Shown: positions 56,568-62,020, counted from the first letter of the stretch. The stretch: DNA of 64,000 nucleotides from Bacteroidota bacterium (GCA_002746305.1 NVWV01000003.1:201999-265998), one strand, 5' to 3'. Translations and numbers: made by a program. The notes: generated by a model not told the origin, from the letters alone.

Positions 56568-56635
56568 TTACCTACTGGCATATGCTATGGTGCATCGTTC
56601 GAAAACGAAATACACGCAACAAGGCTGCTTTGTAC
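56559..56635 (-). tRNA. tRNA-like unit 23, degenerate
   Basis: Acceptor-like ends GTACAAA and TATGTAC pair at 6 of 7 positions. A hairpin ATGC/GCAT with a 6-nt loop ACCATA could present CCA (Trp), but no T arm of normal type is seen. Weakest unit of the array; its 3' end overlaps unit 24. Confidence 0.3.
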
Positions 56636-56669
56636 CGTATTACATTCTTTATCGCTTCTCAGCGATTTG

Positions 56670-56752
56670 CGGAAGAAAGAGTACTCGAAACTCAATCCTT
56701 TTAGAACACATCCCTTAGCAGGGGAGTCCACAACCTTTGTGGTTTATCTTCC
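56670..56752 (-). tRNA. tRNA-Ser-like (GCU), unit 22
   Basis: Acceptor GGAAGAT/TTCTTCC with one mismatch, G73, anticodon loop CTGCTAA (GCU) on a 4-bp stem, and a long variable region as in serine tRNAs. The D region instead forms a 6-bp hairpin CCACAA/TTGTGG with a 3-nt loop. T loop TTCGAGT. Confidence 0.6.
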
Positions 56753-56756
56753 AAAG

Positions 56757-56828
56757 AGCTATCTATAGGATTCGAACCTATTTATCTGGGTTACAAATCC
56801 AGTGCATCACCCTGTATGCTTAGATAGC
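56757..56828 (-). tRNA. tRNA-Thr (UGU), unit 21
   Basis: Acceptor GCTATCT/AGATAGC is perfect, D stem GCAT/ATGC perfect, anticodon loop TTTGTAA (UGU) on a stem with one A-C mismatch, T arm ATAGG-TTCGAAT-CCTAT perfect. The discriminator is U, unusual for Thr. Confidence 0.75.
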
Positions 56829-56834
56829 TTAATG

Positions 56835-56907
56835 TGGGTCAGCAGGGATTCGAACCCTACAGAGCTAGAGATTTACAGTCTCGGCCGGATACCAATGCCA
56901 CAACCCA
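56835..56907 (-). tRNA. tRNA-Tyr-like (GUA), unit 20
   Basis: Anticodon loop CTGTAAA (GUA) on GAGA/TCTC, D stem GGC/GCC, T arm TAGGG-TTCGAAT-CCCTG, acceptor GGGTT/GACCC-type with wobbles. It lacks the long variable arm expected for bacterial tyrosine tRNA. Confidence 0.65.
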
Positions 56908-56912
56908 AGGTG

Positions 56913-56993
56913 CGGAAGGTGAAGTAATCGAAACTTATGGTGTTACCCATCCCTAGTTTTCAAGACTAGTTTACCACCTTAGCGGCACCTTCC
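56913..56993 (-). tRNA. tRNA-Ser (UGA), unit 19
   Basis: Acceptor GGAAGGT/ACCTTCC perfect, G73, anticodon stem CTAGT/ACTAG with loop CTTGAAA (UGA), long variable arm (ATGG/CCAT), T loop TTCGATT on a 4-bp stem. The D arm is rearranged. Confidence 0.75.
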
Positions 56994-57000
56994 ATATGTG

Positions 57001-57073
57001 TGTGACTCCGAGGTTACGATCCTCGCCCTTTGGTTTTTCAGACCAATGCTTCCACCAGGTTAGCTTGAGACAC
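57001..57073 (-). tRNA. tRNA-Phe (GAA) with abnormal T loop, unit 18
   Basis: Anticodon stem TTGGT/ACCAA perfect with loop CTGAAAA (GAA); D stem GCT/AGC; T stem CGAGG/CCTCG perfect but the loop is ATCGTAA, so U54 and A58 are both lost. The acceptor has one T-T mismatch. Confidence 0.7.
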
Positions 57074-57078
57074 ATTTG

Positions 57079-57152
57079 AGACAGGAAGGAGATTCGAACT
57101 CCTGAATAACAGATTTGCAGTCTGCTGCTTTAGACCACTCAGCCATCCTATC
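57079..57152 (-). tRNA. tRNA-Cys (GCA), unit 17
   Basis: Complete cloverleaf: acceptor GATAGGA/TCCTGTC, U73 as in cysteine tRNAs, D stem GCT/AGC, anticodon stem GCAGA/TCTGT with loop CTGCAAA, T arm AGGAG-TTCGAAT-CTCCT. Looks functional. CCA is not encoded. Between it and unit 16 are 56 nt of spacer. Confidence 0.9.
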
Positions 57153-57208
57153 CTACCTACTATCTAAGATTTCAAAGACCATTTGATCTTCTTATCCTAA
57201 AGTACTAG

Positions 57209-57282
57209 TAGTTCACCTGAGATTCGAACTCAGACTGTACGGGGCTTAAACCCGATGCCTCTCCCATTTGGGCTAGTGAACT
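57209..57282 (-). tRNA. tRNA with UAA (Leu) anticodon but short variable loop, unit 16
   Basis: Acceptor AGTTCAC/GTGAACT perfect, D stem GCC/GGC, anticodon loop TTTAAGC (UAA), T arm CTGAG-TTCGAAT-CTCAG perfect. Only 5 nt lie between the anticodon and T stems, whereas leucine tRNAs have a long arm here, so leucylation is doubtful. Confidence 0.78.
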
Positions 57283-57295
57283 ATTTCTTTCCATG

Positions 57296-57369
57296 TTGGC
57301 CTTGATGGATTCGAACCATCTATCTCTTCATTATGAGTGAAGTGCTTCTACCGCATAAGCTAAAGGCCA
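57296..57369 (-). tRNA. tRNA-Met-type (CAU), unit 15
   Basis: All four stems are perfect: acceptor TGGCCTT/AAGGCCA, D GCTT/AAGC, anticodon CTTCA/TGAAG with loop CTCATAA (CAU), T GATGG-TTCGAAT-CCATC. Elongator Met or Ile (lysidine) identity cannot be separated by eye. Confidence 0.9.
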
Positions 57370-57392
57370 GTTACGAATAACCTTTCTATCTG

Positions 57393-57463
57393 TGCGAGTA
57401 CTAGGAGTCGAACCTAGCTATCCTACTTGGAAGGCAGGTGCATTACCGAAATGCTTCACTCGC
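57393..57463 (-). tRNA. tRNA-Gly (UCC), unit 14
   Basis: Acceptor GCGAGTG/TACTCGC, D stem GCAT/ATGC perfect, anticodon stem CCTGC/GTAGG with loop CTTCCAA (UCC), T arm CTAGG-TTCGACT-CCTAG perfect. Positions 8-9 are AA rather than TA. A73. Confidence 0.88.
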
Positions 57464-57467
57464 AATG

Positions 57468-57541
57468 TTGCGGAGATGGAAATCGAATCCATATACCTCG
57501 GCTTACGAGACCGTCTACTTACCAGTCGTAATCACCCCGCA
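57468..57541 (-). tRNA. tRNA-Thr (CGU), unit 13
   Basis: Acceptor TGCGGGG/CTCCGCA, D stem TTAC/GTAG, anticodon loop CTCGTAA (CGU) on a 4-bp stem CGGT/GCCG, T arm ATGGA-TTCGATT-TCCAT perfect. A73. Confidence 0.8.
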
Positions 57542-57550
57542 ATTTTTAAG

Positions 57551-57627
57551 TTGAGCAGGTTGGAATCGAACCAACATTTGCAACCATTACCTTACTCCAG
57601 TGTATCAGACTGGGTGGTTACTACTCA
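57551..57627 (-). tRNA. tRNA-like unit 12, Ile-type anticodon GAU, no D arm
   Basis: Acceptor TGAGTAG/CTGCTCA and T arm GTTGG-TTCGATT-CCAAC pair well, and CCAGT/ACTGG holds the loop CTGATAC (GAU). Only 5 nt lie before that stem, so the D arm is missing, and 21 nt fill the variable region. AACCA and TGGTT around the hairpin could pair instead. Confidence 0.6.
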
Positions 57628-57633
57628 ATATTG

Positions 57634-57708
57634 TGTATCCACAAGGACTCGAACCTTGGACCCCTCCCTTAAAAGGGGAGTGCTACCTGCCATCTGAGCT
57701 ATAGATAC
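57634..57708 (-). tRNA. tRNA-Lys (UUU), second copy, unit 11
   Basis: Acceptor GTATCTA/TGGATAC, D stem GCT/AGC with a long loop, anticodon stem CTCCC/GGGAG perfect with loop CTTTTAA (UUU), T arm CAAGG-TTCGAGT-CCTTG perfect. Acceptor and T arm are shared with unit 2, so these two are likely duplicates. Confidence 0.85.
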
Positions 57709-57712
57709 AATG

Positions 57713-57789
57713 CGGTCTAGGAGGGTTTCGAACCCTCGTTTTTGAAGCGTGACAAGCTAAATCTCTACACCAGTAGAGCACACTAAACC
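57713..57789 (-). tRNA. tRNA-Asp-like (GUC), unit 10
   Basis: Acceptor GGTTTAG/CTAGACC and G73 suit Asp; loop TTGTCAC gives GUC, but only 3 bp of the anticodon stem (AGC/GCT) pair. The D region forms CTCTAC/GTAGAG. T stem GAGGG/CCCTC is perfect, loop TTCGAAA. Confidence 0.7.
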
Positions 57790-57794
57790 ATTTG

Positions 57795-57864
57795 CTGATA
57801 CGGTGAGATGAACTCACATTGCACAGGTTAACAGCCTGCTGCCTTACCTATCGGCCACGCATCA
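57795..57864 (-). tRNA. tRNA-Asn-like (GUU) with shortened T arm, unit 9
   Basis: Acceptor TGATGCG/CGTATCA, G73, D stem GCC/GGC perfect, anticodon stem GCAGG/CCTGT with loop CTGTTAA (GUU). The T arm has only 15 nt (GTGA-GTTCATC-TCAC), two fewer than normal, and lacks the usual TTCGA. Confidence 0.72.
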
Positions 57865-57871
57865 ATTATAG

Positions 57872-57945
57872 TGGAGTAGGTCGGTCTTGAACCGACAGCC
57901 CTCGCAGTGCAAATGCAAGGTACGAGCCACTTGTTTATCTACCCC
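57872..57945 (-). tRNA. tRNA-Ala-like (UGC) with weak D arm, unit 8
   Basis: Acceptor GGGGTAG/CTACTCC, anticodon loop TTTGCAC (UGC) on a stem that can extend to 7 bp (CCTTGCA/TGCGAGG), T arm GTCGG-TTCAAGA-CCGAC perfect in the stem. Only about 2 bp of D stem can form. The acceptor lacks the G3-U70 pair that marks alanine tRNAs. Confidence 0.7.
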
Positions 57946-57952
57946 AAGCTTG

Positions 57953-58020
57953 TGAGCAAGGTAGGAATCGAACCTACGTACTAGAGTTTCGAAGACTCAT
58001 TCTGTCCAACTTACTTGCCC
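57953..58020 (-). tRNA. tRNA-Arg-like (UCG) with truncated D arm, unit 7
   Basis: Only 68 nt long. Acceptor GGGCAAG/CTTGCTC and T arm GTAGG-TTCGATT-CCTAC are good, anticodon loop CTTCGAA (UCG) sits on a 4-bp stem GAGT/ACTC. The D region is 12-13 nt and cannot form a normal arm. A 40-nt spacer (58021-58060) precedes it. Confidence 0.65.
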
Positions 58021-58060
58021 ATAAAATACAGACGAGACACTCTGGCCACATCTGATCTTG

Positions 58061-58132
58061 TACTCCTACAGGGAATTGAACCCTAATCTTTAGGTTGAAA
58101 ACCTACTGCACTGACCATTATGCTATAGGAGC
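58061..58132 (-). tRNA. tRNA-Glu (UUC), unit 6
   Basis: Acceptor GCTCCTA/TAGGAGT, D stem GCAT/GTGC, anticodon loop TTTTCAA (UUC) on a stem with one mismatch, T arm TAGGG-TTCAATT-CCCTG. A73. Looks mostly intact. Confidence 0.78.
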
Positions 58133-58136
58133 ATTG

Positions 58137-58210
58137 GGTGACTGGCGGGACTTGAACCCAACTTCTCCAAGGTCACAACCTGGTACATCTACCACTTATG
58201 CTACAGTCAC
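58137..58210 (-). tRNA. tRNA-His (GUG) without encoded G-1, unit 5
   Basis: Acceptor GTGACTG/CAGTCAC perfect, C73 as in histidine tRNAs, anticodon loop TTGTGAC (GUG), D stem GCAT/ATGT. Position -1 is U, not the G needed to pair with C73 in bacterial tRNA-His. One T-stem mismatch; loop TTCAAGT. Confidence 0.8.
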
Positions 58211-58212
58211 AG

Positions 58213-58288
58213 TCTAGATGGCTGGATTCGAACCAACGTGCTCCCACTTCCAAGGTGGACGGGAAAAGCCGGACTCCCCTACATCTAG
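58213..58288 (-). tRNA. tRNA-Pro (UGG), unit 4
   Basis: Acceptor CTAGATG/CATCTAG perfect, D stem GGGG/TCCC, anticodon stem TCCAC/GTGGG with loop CTTGGAA (UGG), T arm GTTGG-TTCGAAT-CCAGC. A73. Confidence 0.85.
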
Positions 58289-58302
58289 ATATACTAATTT
58301 GG

Positions 58303-58373
58303 TTCTGGGAGAAGGGATCGAACCTTCACTAAATGGCTCAAAACCACCTGTCCTGCCCTTAGACCATCCCAAA
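58303..58373 (-). tRNA. tRNA-Gln (UUG), unit 3
   Basis: Acceptor TTTGGGA/TCCCAGA with one wobble, D stem GTC/GAC, anticodon loop TTTTGAG (UUG) with two wobbles in the stem, T arm GAAGG-TTCGATC-CCTTC. A73 is followed by CCA in the DNA (58300-58302). It starts 1 nt after unit 2. Confidence 0.82.
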
Positions 58374-58374
58374 G

Positions 58375-58447
58375 TGTACCCACAAGGACTCGAACCTTGG
58401 ATCCCGGATTAAAAATCCGATGCTTTTGCCGACTAAGCTATAGATAC
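58375..58447 (-). tRNA. tRNA-Lys (UUU), unit 2
   Basis: Acceptor GTATCTA/TGGGTAC (two wobbles), D stem GCTT/AAGC, anticodon loop TTTTTAA (UUU) on TCGGA/TCCGG, T arm CAAGG-TTCGAGT-CCTTG. A73. Separated from unit 3 by a single base. Confidence 0.85.
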
Positions 58448-58452
58448 ATATG

Positions 58453-58533
58453 TGCCCTTAGTAGGAGTTGAACCTACATGTCTTTCAACCACGGTTTCTA
58501 AAACCGCTGCGTATACCATTCCGCCATAAAGGC
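58453..58533 (-). tRNA. tRNA-Leu (UAG), first unit of the array
   Basis: Acceptor GCCTTTA/TAAGGGC, D stem GCG/CGC, anticodon loop TTTAGAA (UAG) on GCGGT/ACCGT, long variable region, T arm GTAGG-TTCAACT-CCTAC. A73. Its 5' 49 nt are also the end of the upstream 39-codon ORF, so translation and folding compete. Confidence 0.88.
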
Positions 58534-58604
58534 ATTAACATTTTCTTAATTAACCCCCGAACCCAATGTCCGGGGGACAACTTGTATTGAATGAACGTAA
58601 TCAT
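58485..58604 (-). CDS. 39-residue leader ORF with strong Shine-Dalgarno, in front of the tRNA array
   Basis: A full AAGGAGGA (58611-58618) lies 6 nt before the ATG at 58604; such sites are rare in this phylum and none of the neighbouring genes has one. The peptide begins MITFIQYKLSPGHWVRG: 14 different amino acids in 17 residues, with seldom-used codons (CGG, GGG, CCC). Codons 11-17 form one strand and loop of a GC-rich hairpin (58554-58576). The ORF then runs 49 nt into tRNA-Leu. The expected transcript starts only a few bases before the Shine-Dalgarno sequence. I infer a leader whose translation reports on tRNA supply. Peptide function itself is unknown. Confidence 0.6.
   Translation of the reverse strand: MITFIQYKLSPGHWVRGLIKKMLMPLWRNGIRSGFRNRG
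58554..58576 (-). promoter_or_regulatory. GC-rich hairpin in the array leader
   Basis: CCCCCG (58554-58559) pairs with CGGGGG (58571-58576) around an 11-nt loop, a strong structure in AT-rich surroundings. It lies inside the leader ORF, between the ribosome-binding site and the first tRNA, with no U tract after it. Candidate attenuator or RNA-processing element. Confidence 0.55.
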
Positions 58605-58628
58605 AGAGTTTCCTCCTTTTTTGTTGCA

Positions 58629-58636
58629 CAAAGATT
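58629..58636 (-). promoter_or_regulatory. -7 box of the tRNA array
   Basis: AATCTTTG on the minus strand, identical to the rtcB box and again 9 nt from the palindromic operator. Transcription would begin near 58622, a few bases before the leader Shine-Dalgarno sequence. Confidence 0.6.
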
Positions 58637-58645
58637 TCTGAACTT

Positions 58646-58666
58646 CTACGCAGTCTTTTTGCGTAG
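58646..58666. promoter_or_regulatory. Palindromic operator CTACGCA-N7-TGCGTAG between the array and the WYL gene
   Basis: Same 7-bp arms and 7-bp spacer length as the rtcB operator at 50971-50991; the spacer bases differ (GTCTTTT). It sits near -35 of the array promoter and near -30 of the divergent WYL-gene promoter, so one protein could control both. Confidence 0.85.
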
Positions 58667-58672
58667 AACAAG

Positions 58673-58680
58673 TATATTTG
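58673..58680 (+). promoter_or_regulatory. -7 box of the WYL-fusion gene
   Basis: TATATTTG, a full match to TAnnTTTG, 39 bp before the start codon. The -33 position falls within the palindromic operator, which suggests autoregulation. Confidence 0.6.
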
Positions 58681-58719
58681 AAATAATTTTGTAATTGGCT
58701 GATTATCAGCACGAAAAAA

Positions 58720-60456
58720 ATGGCTGTAAATAAAAATGCTCTGATTAGATATAAGACTATTGACAAGTGTCTTCAAAATAGATATCGAAAATGGACCTTG
58801 GAAGATCTCATTGAAGTATGCTCTGACACCCTATATGAATATGAAGGAATAGATAAAGGAGTGAGTAAACGCACCGTCCAAGCCGATATTCAGATTATGC
58901 GTAGTGACAAGCTGGGTTACTTTGCCCCAATTATTGTTTTAGATAAGAAGTATTACACCTACGAGGACCCCAACTACTCCATTACCAATATACCCCTCAC
59001 CGAACAGGATTTAGGTAAACTCACAGAAGCTGTTGAGTTTATGAAACAATTTCAAGGTTTCTCCCATTTCAAAGAATTGGACGGTATGGTACAAAAGCTA
59101 CAAGATCATATCTATTCTCAGAAAACAGCAACCAAACCTGTGATTGACTTTGAGAAAAATGAAAACCTAAAAGGTTTGGAATACTTGGACGCTATTTACA
59201 ATGCTATTATAAAAAAACAGGCTATTCATCTCACCTATAAATCATTCAAAGCTCGTCAAGCTAACTCCTTCAATTTTCATCCTTATCTTTTAAAAGAATT
59301 TAGGAATAGATGGTTTGTCATTGGTAAGAAAGCTAAAAATCCTGGCATTCTAAACCTTGCTCTTGATAGAATTGTAGATTTAGACAGAAGTAGCTTAACC
59401 TATCAAGAGGCTAAAAATTTTGATGCTGCTACTTATTTTCAAAATGCTATAGGAGTCTCCATATCTCCCGAAGCTCCTTTAATGGATATAGAACTTTTTA
59501 TAGATCATGCTCATGCTCCTTATATCCTAACCAAACCTTTGCACCATTCACAACAAGTGGTCGAACGAGATAATTTTGGGGTGACTATTTCCCTGAAAAT
59601 TCAGCATAATTTCGAACTCGAAAAGGAAATATTGTCCTTTGGTGAATCTATTAAAGTCTTGAAACCTTTAGACTTAAAAAGAAGAATTAAAGACCGGTTA
59701 CTTCAAAATTTAAGCAACTATAACACAGAACTTACGACCAAGAACATCCAAACAGCTGCAAAAAAGCTCGAACATAAAGGCTATGCCATTCTTAATAACG
59801 TCTACAATCTAAGAGAGCTTAGAAAGTTAAAGAAAGCTATAGACAAGGCCCTTCAACTACAGACGAATAAAGACAAGTTTTCTGAACGGGCTTTGCTAAA
59901 AAAGCATCCTGAGTTATTGGAACATATTTTCGGGAAGCGTCTACAACAAATAATAACAGCTATTGACAAAGATGCCTTCCTGTGCAAGGCTATCTATTTT
60001 GATAAAAATATAGACAACAACTGGTACGTTACTTGGCACCAAGATTTAACCATTAACGTCTCTGAGAAAAAAATAGCAAAAGGGTATACTGGTTGGACTT
60101 CTAAGCACGATATAATAAGTGTACGTCCTCCTGAAGAAATCAATCAATCCATATTTACTATTCGGATTCATCTAGATGAGGCTAATGAATCTAATGGTGG
60201 ACTTCATGTAATTCCTGGATCACATAAAAAAACGCATACAGATGCCGCCAGAACCTTAATAAGTGAAAACACTGATGCAATAAAAACTGAAATAAAAGAG
60301 GGAGGAATTATGCTAATGAAACCACTTCTGCTTCATAAAAGTGCCAAGTCAACTAATCAAAGAAAAAGGCGTGTAATTCATCTAGAGTTCACTTCAATGA
60401 ACTTGATGAAGGAACTAAAATGGGATGAGAAACTTGAACTTCAATACTTCCAGTAA
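58720..60456 (+). CDS. WYL-domain regulator fused to a phytanoyl-CoA-dioxygenase-like (2OG-Fe) domain
   Basis: Protein of 578 residues with two parts. Residues 1-335 are a WYL-type regulator: N-terminal winged helix (about 5-65, KGVSKRTVQADIQIMRS), WYL fold (AIHLTYKSF near 168-176, FHPYLLKEFRNRWFVIGK 186-203) and C-terminal extension. Residues 345-578 look like a PhyH-type 2-oxoglutarate/Fe(II) dioxygenase with the iron triad H440-x-D442 (TWHQDLTINV) and H539 (LLLHKSAKS), plus R550 for 2OG and GGLHVIPGSHKK. Frame and motifs are continuous, so the fusion is real in this sequence. It is divergent from the tRNA array across a palindromic operator. I infer it controls the array and rtcB; what the oxygenase modifies is unknown. 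Confidence 0.85.
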   Translation: MAVNKNALIRYKTIDKCLQNRYRKWTLEDLIEVCSDTLYEYEGIDKGVSKRTVQADIQIMRSDKLGYFAPIIVLDKKYYTYEDPNYSITNIPLTEQDLGKLTEAVEFMKQFQGFSHFKELDGMVQKLQDHIYSQKTATKPVIDFEKNENLKGLEYLDAIYNAIIKKQAIHLTYKSFKARQANSFNFHPYLLKEFRNRWFVIGKKAKNPGILNLALDRIVDLDRSSLTYQEAKNFDAATYFQNAIGVSISPEAPLMDIELFIDHAHAPYILTKPLHHSQQVVERDNFGVTISLKIQHNFELEKEILSFGESIKVLKPLDLKRRIKDRLLQNLSNYNTELTTKNIQTAAKKLEHKGYAILNNVYNLRELRKLKKAIDKALQLQTNKDKFSERALLKKHPELLEHIFGKRLQQIITAIDKDAFLCKAIYFDKNIDNNWYVTWHQDLTINVSEKKIAKGYTGWTSKHDIISVRPPEEINQSIFTIRIHLDEANESNGGLHVIPGSHKKTHTDAARTLISENTDAIKTEIKEGGIMLMKPLLLHKSAKSTNQRKRRVIHLEFTSMNLMKELKWDEKLELQYFQ

Positions 60457-61925
60457 CTTGGAGTTCTTCTGGTCTTAAAACTTTTGTGATTCTCAATATT
60501 TGAATCTTTTTTATATCGAATGTTACAGACGAGGCCTGCATAGAATGATGGGTTGTATATTTTCTTGAGGAAGAGAGTCCCAATGTTTTGCGTTCCTATA
60601 AAGAAAGGGCCAGTTTGGGCATATGCTCCTAAGGTATATGTCCTTGTACTCGGTACTATTAGTGTTGGAAACCCAAATACGCAATGTTCTGTCTCCTTTC
60701 TTATTTGTACTTGTAGATTGGAGGGCACATAGATGCTTGCTAGTTTATTTTTTCTAATATTTTGAGTATAGTTCACTCCTAAGAACCAACCTTTAAGGAG
60801 CCGCTGATCATATTGCAAAACAACGGTAGTTGGCAGTTCCACTATCACATCTCTATTATTACTGGTCAATGTAGCAGAGTCTAAAATACTCTGTGCATAA
60901 TCGTCTCCCGTCATTTCAGCTAAATCTTCGGGGCTAAAATGAGTGTTTAATCTATACTCATTTACGGTTACGGCTTTCTTGTTGTATGTGATTTTTCCTG
61001 CATCTAGTAGTGATACTCCAAACCTATAATCATATTTTACTAGGTTCCTTCTATTAAAGACTTTATTCTTTTTCTTGGGATTGTTTTTACGGTATGTATG
61101 CTTCAAATTATAGGGTCTATGTTCATAGACAAAGCCTAAATCAATTGCGGTTCCTTGGCCTATATCTGGCCTTAGAATAAAATCCAATGGATTTTGAGCA
61201 GCAAAGTCCAATGTCGTTTTTATAATATTCATTTCAGCAGTTACACCTATACCATTATTCTGTAGTTTACTTTCAAATTCGGGTATGTTCATCGCAAAGA
61301 TGGACCTCCCATTTAATCGTTTATACGTAAACCCTGCTTTCAGATAATTTTTTCGTTTGTTATAAACCTCAGCAGCAAGACCCACACCTATTTCTTGATA
61401 TGTAATACTCCGTGCATCAAAGCCTAGTTTAACAAGAGGTTCTTTATGATTGTATTTTTCCTCTGCTAGATACTTAAGAGAGTGATAATCGCCTTTATCA
61501 AAATTAATAAATCCTCTTTCCCTGCTATACACAAAAACACTTAGCTTTTTACCTATTGCTACTTGTGCCGCTAACTGTAAGGCATCAGCATTAGCATAAA
61601 TTCTAGGTTTCAATACCTGTTTTCTATGTACTTCTACACCTATGTTATCAAGACTACCTGGCTCCAAGGTAAAAGGCCTCTTACTTACTACCCTCACCAG
61701 TTCATAATCTAAATCACTTCTCAATGCATTATTCTGAATACCTACACCTGCTCCTACCAAATTAAAACTAAACTTATCAATGCCTCCAACGGCTAAAGCT
61801 GGATTAGAAATTGTTGCATATATGCCACTTAGGTTGTTTTGTGAAATTGGAGTAAAGGTCTGTGCACGAGTTTGAATATTTGTCCATGAAATGAGAACTG
61901 CGGTATATAGAATAGTCTTCGTCAT
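60441..61925 (-). CDS. DUF5723-like outer-membrane protein
   Basis: Exported protein of 494 residues with a signal peptide (TILYTAVLISWTNIQTRAQ). The opening TFTPISQNNLSGIYATISNPA and the beta-strand-rich body (AGFTYKRLNGRSIFAMN; IDLGFVYEHRPYNL) fit the DUF5723 family of predicted outer-membrane barrels in Bacteroidota. Function unknown. Its 3' end overlaps the end of the WYL-fusion gene by 16 bp in convergent orientation. Confidence 0.78.
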   Translation of the reverse strand: MTKTILYTAVLISWTNIQTRAQTFTPISQNNLSGIYATISNPALAVGGIDKFSFNLVGAGVGIQNNALRSDLDYELVRVVSKRPFTLEPGSLDNIGVEVHRKQVLKPRIYANADALQLAAQVAIGKKLSVFVYSRERGFINFDKGDYHSLKYLAEEKYNHKEPLVKLGFDARSITYQEIGVGLAAEVYNKRKNYLKAGFTYKRLNGRSIFAMNIPEFESKLQNNGIGVTAEMNIIKTTLDFAAQNPLDFILRPDIGQGTAIDLGFVYEHRPYNLKHTYRKNNPKKKNKVFNRRNLVKYDYRFGVSLLDAGKITYNKKAVTVNEYRLNTHFSPEDLAEMTGDDYAQSILDSATLTSNNRDVIVELPTTVVLQYDQRLLKGWFLGVNYTQNIRKNKLASIYVPSNLQVQIRKETEHCVFGFPTLIVPSTRTYTLGAYAQTGPFFIGTQNIGTLFLKKIYNPSFYAGLVCNIRYKKDSNIENHKSFKTRRTPSYWKY

Positions 61926-62020
61926 ACTATTTAGACACGGTTAACTTACAAATAGTTGCATAAAAGTGCTAACCACATGGTTAGTAGCTACATATCAGAA
62001 CCTTAAAGCTTTAGAATTGA

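Noticed and set aside
56077..58412. Plus-strand ORFs across the tRNA array (for example the 101-codon frame at 57392-57697)
   Set aside because: They are translations of reverse-complemented tRNAs; the repeated words come from the T arms (RIEP-like and GVEP-like peptides).
56283..58533. CRISPR array
   Set aside because: Spacing is regular at about 75-82 nt, but the units are different tRNA cloverleafs and not identical repeats, and no cas genes are near.
58485..58766. Longer 93-codon version of the leader ORF
   Set aside because: It would begin upstream of the promoter and inside the WYL gene; the Shine-Dalgarno site and expected transcript start support the 39-codon form.
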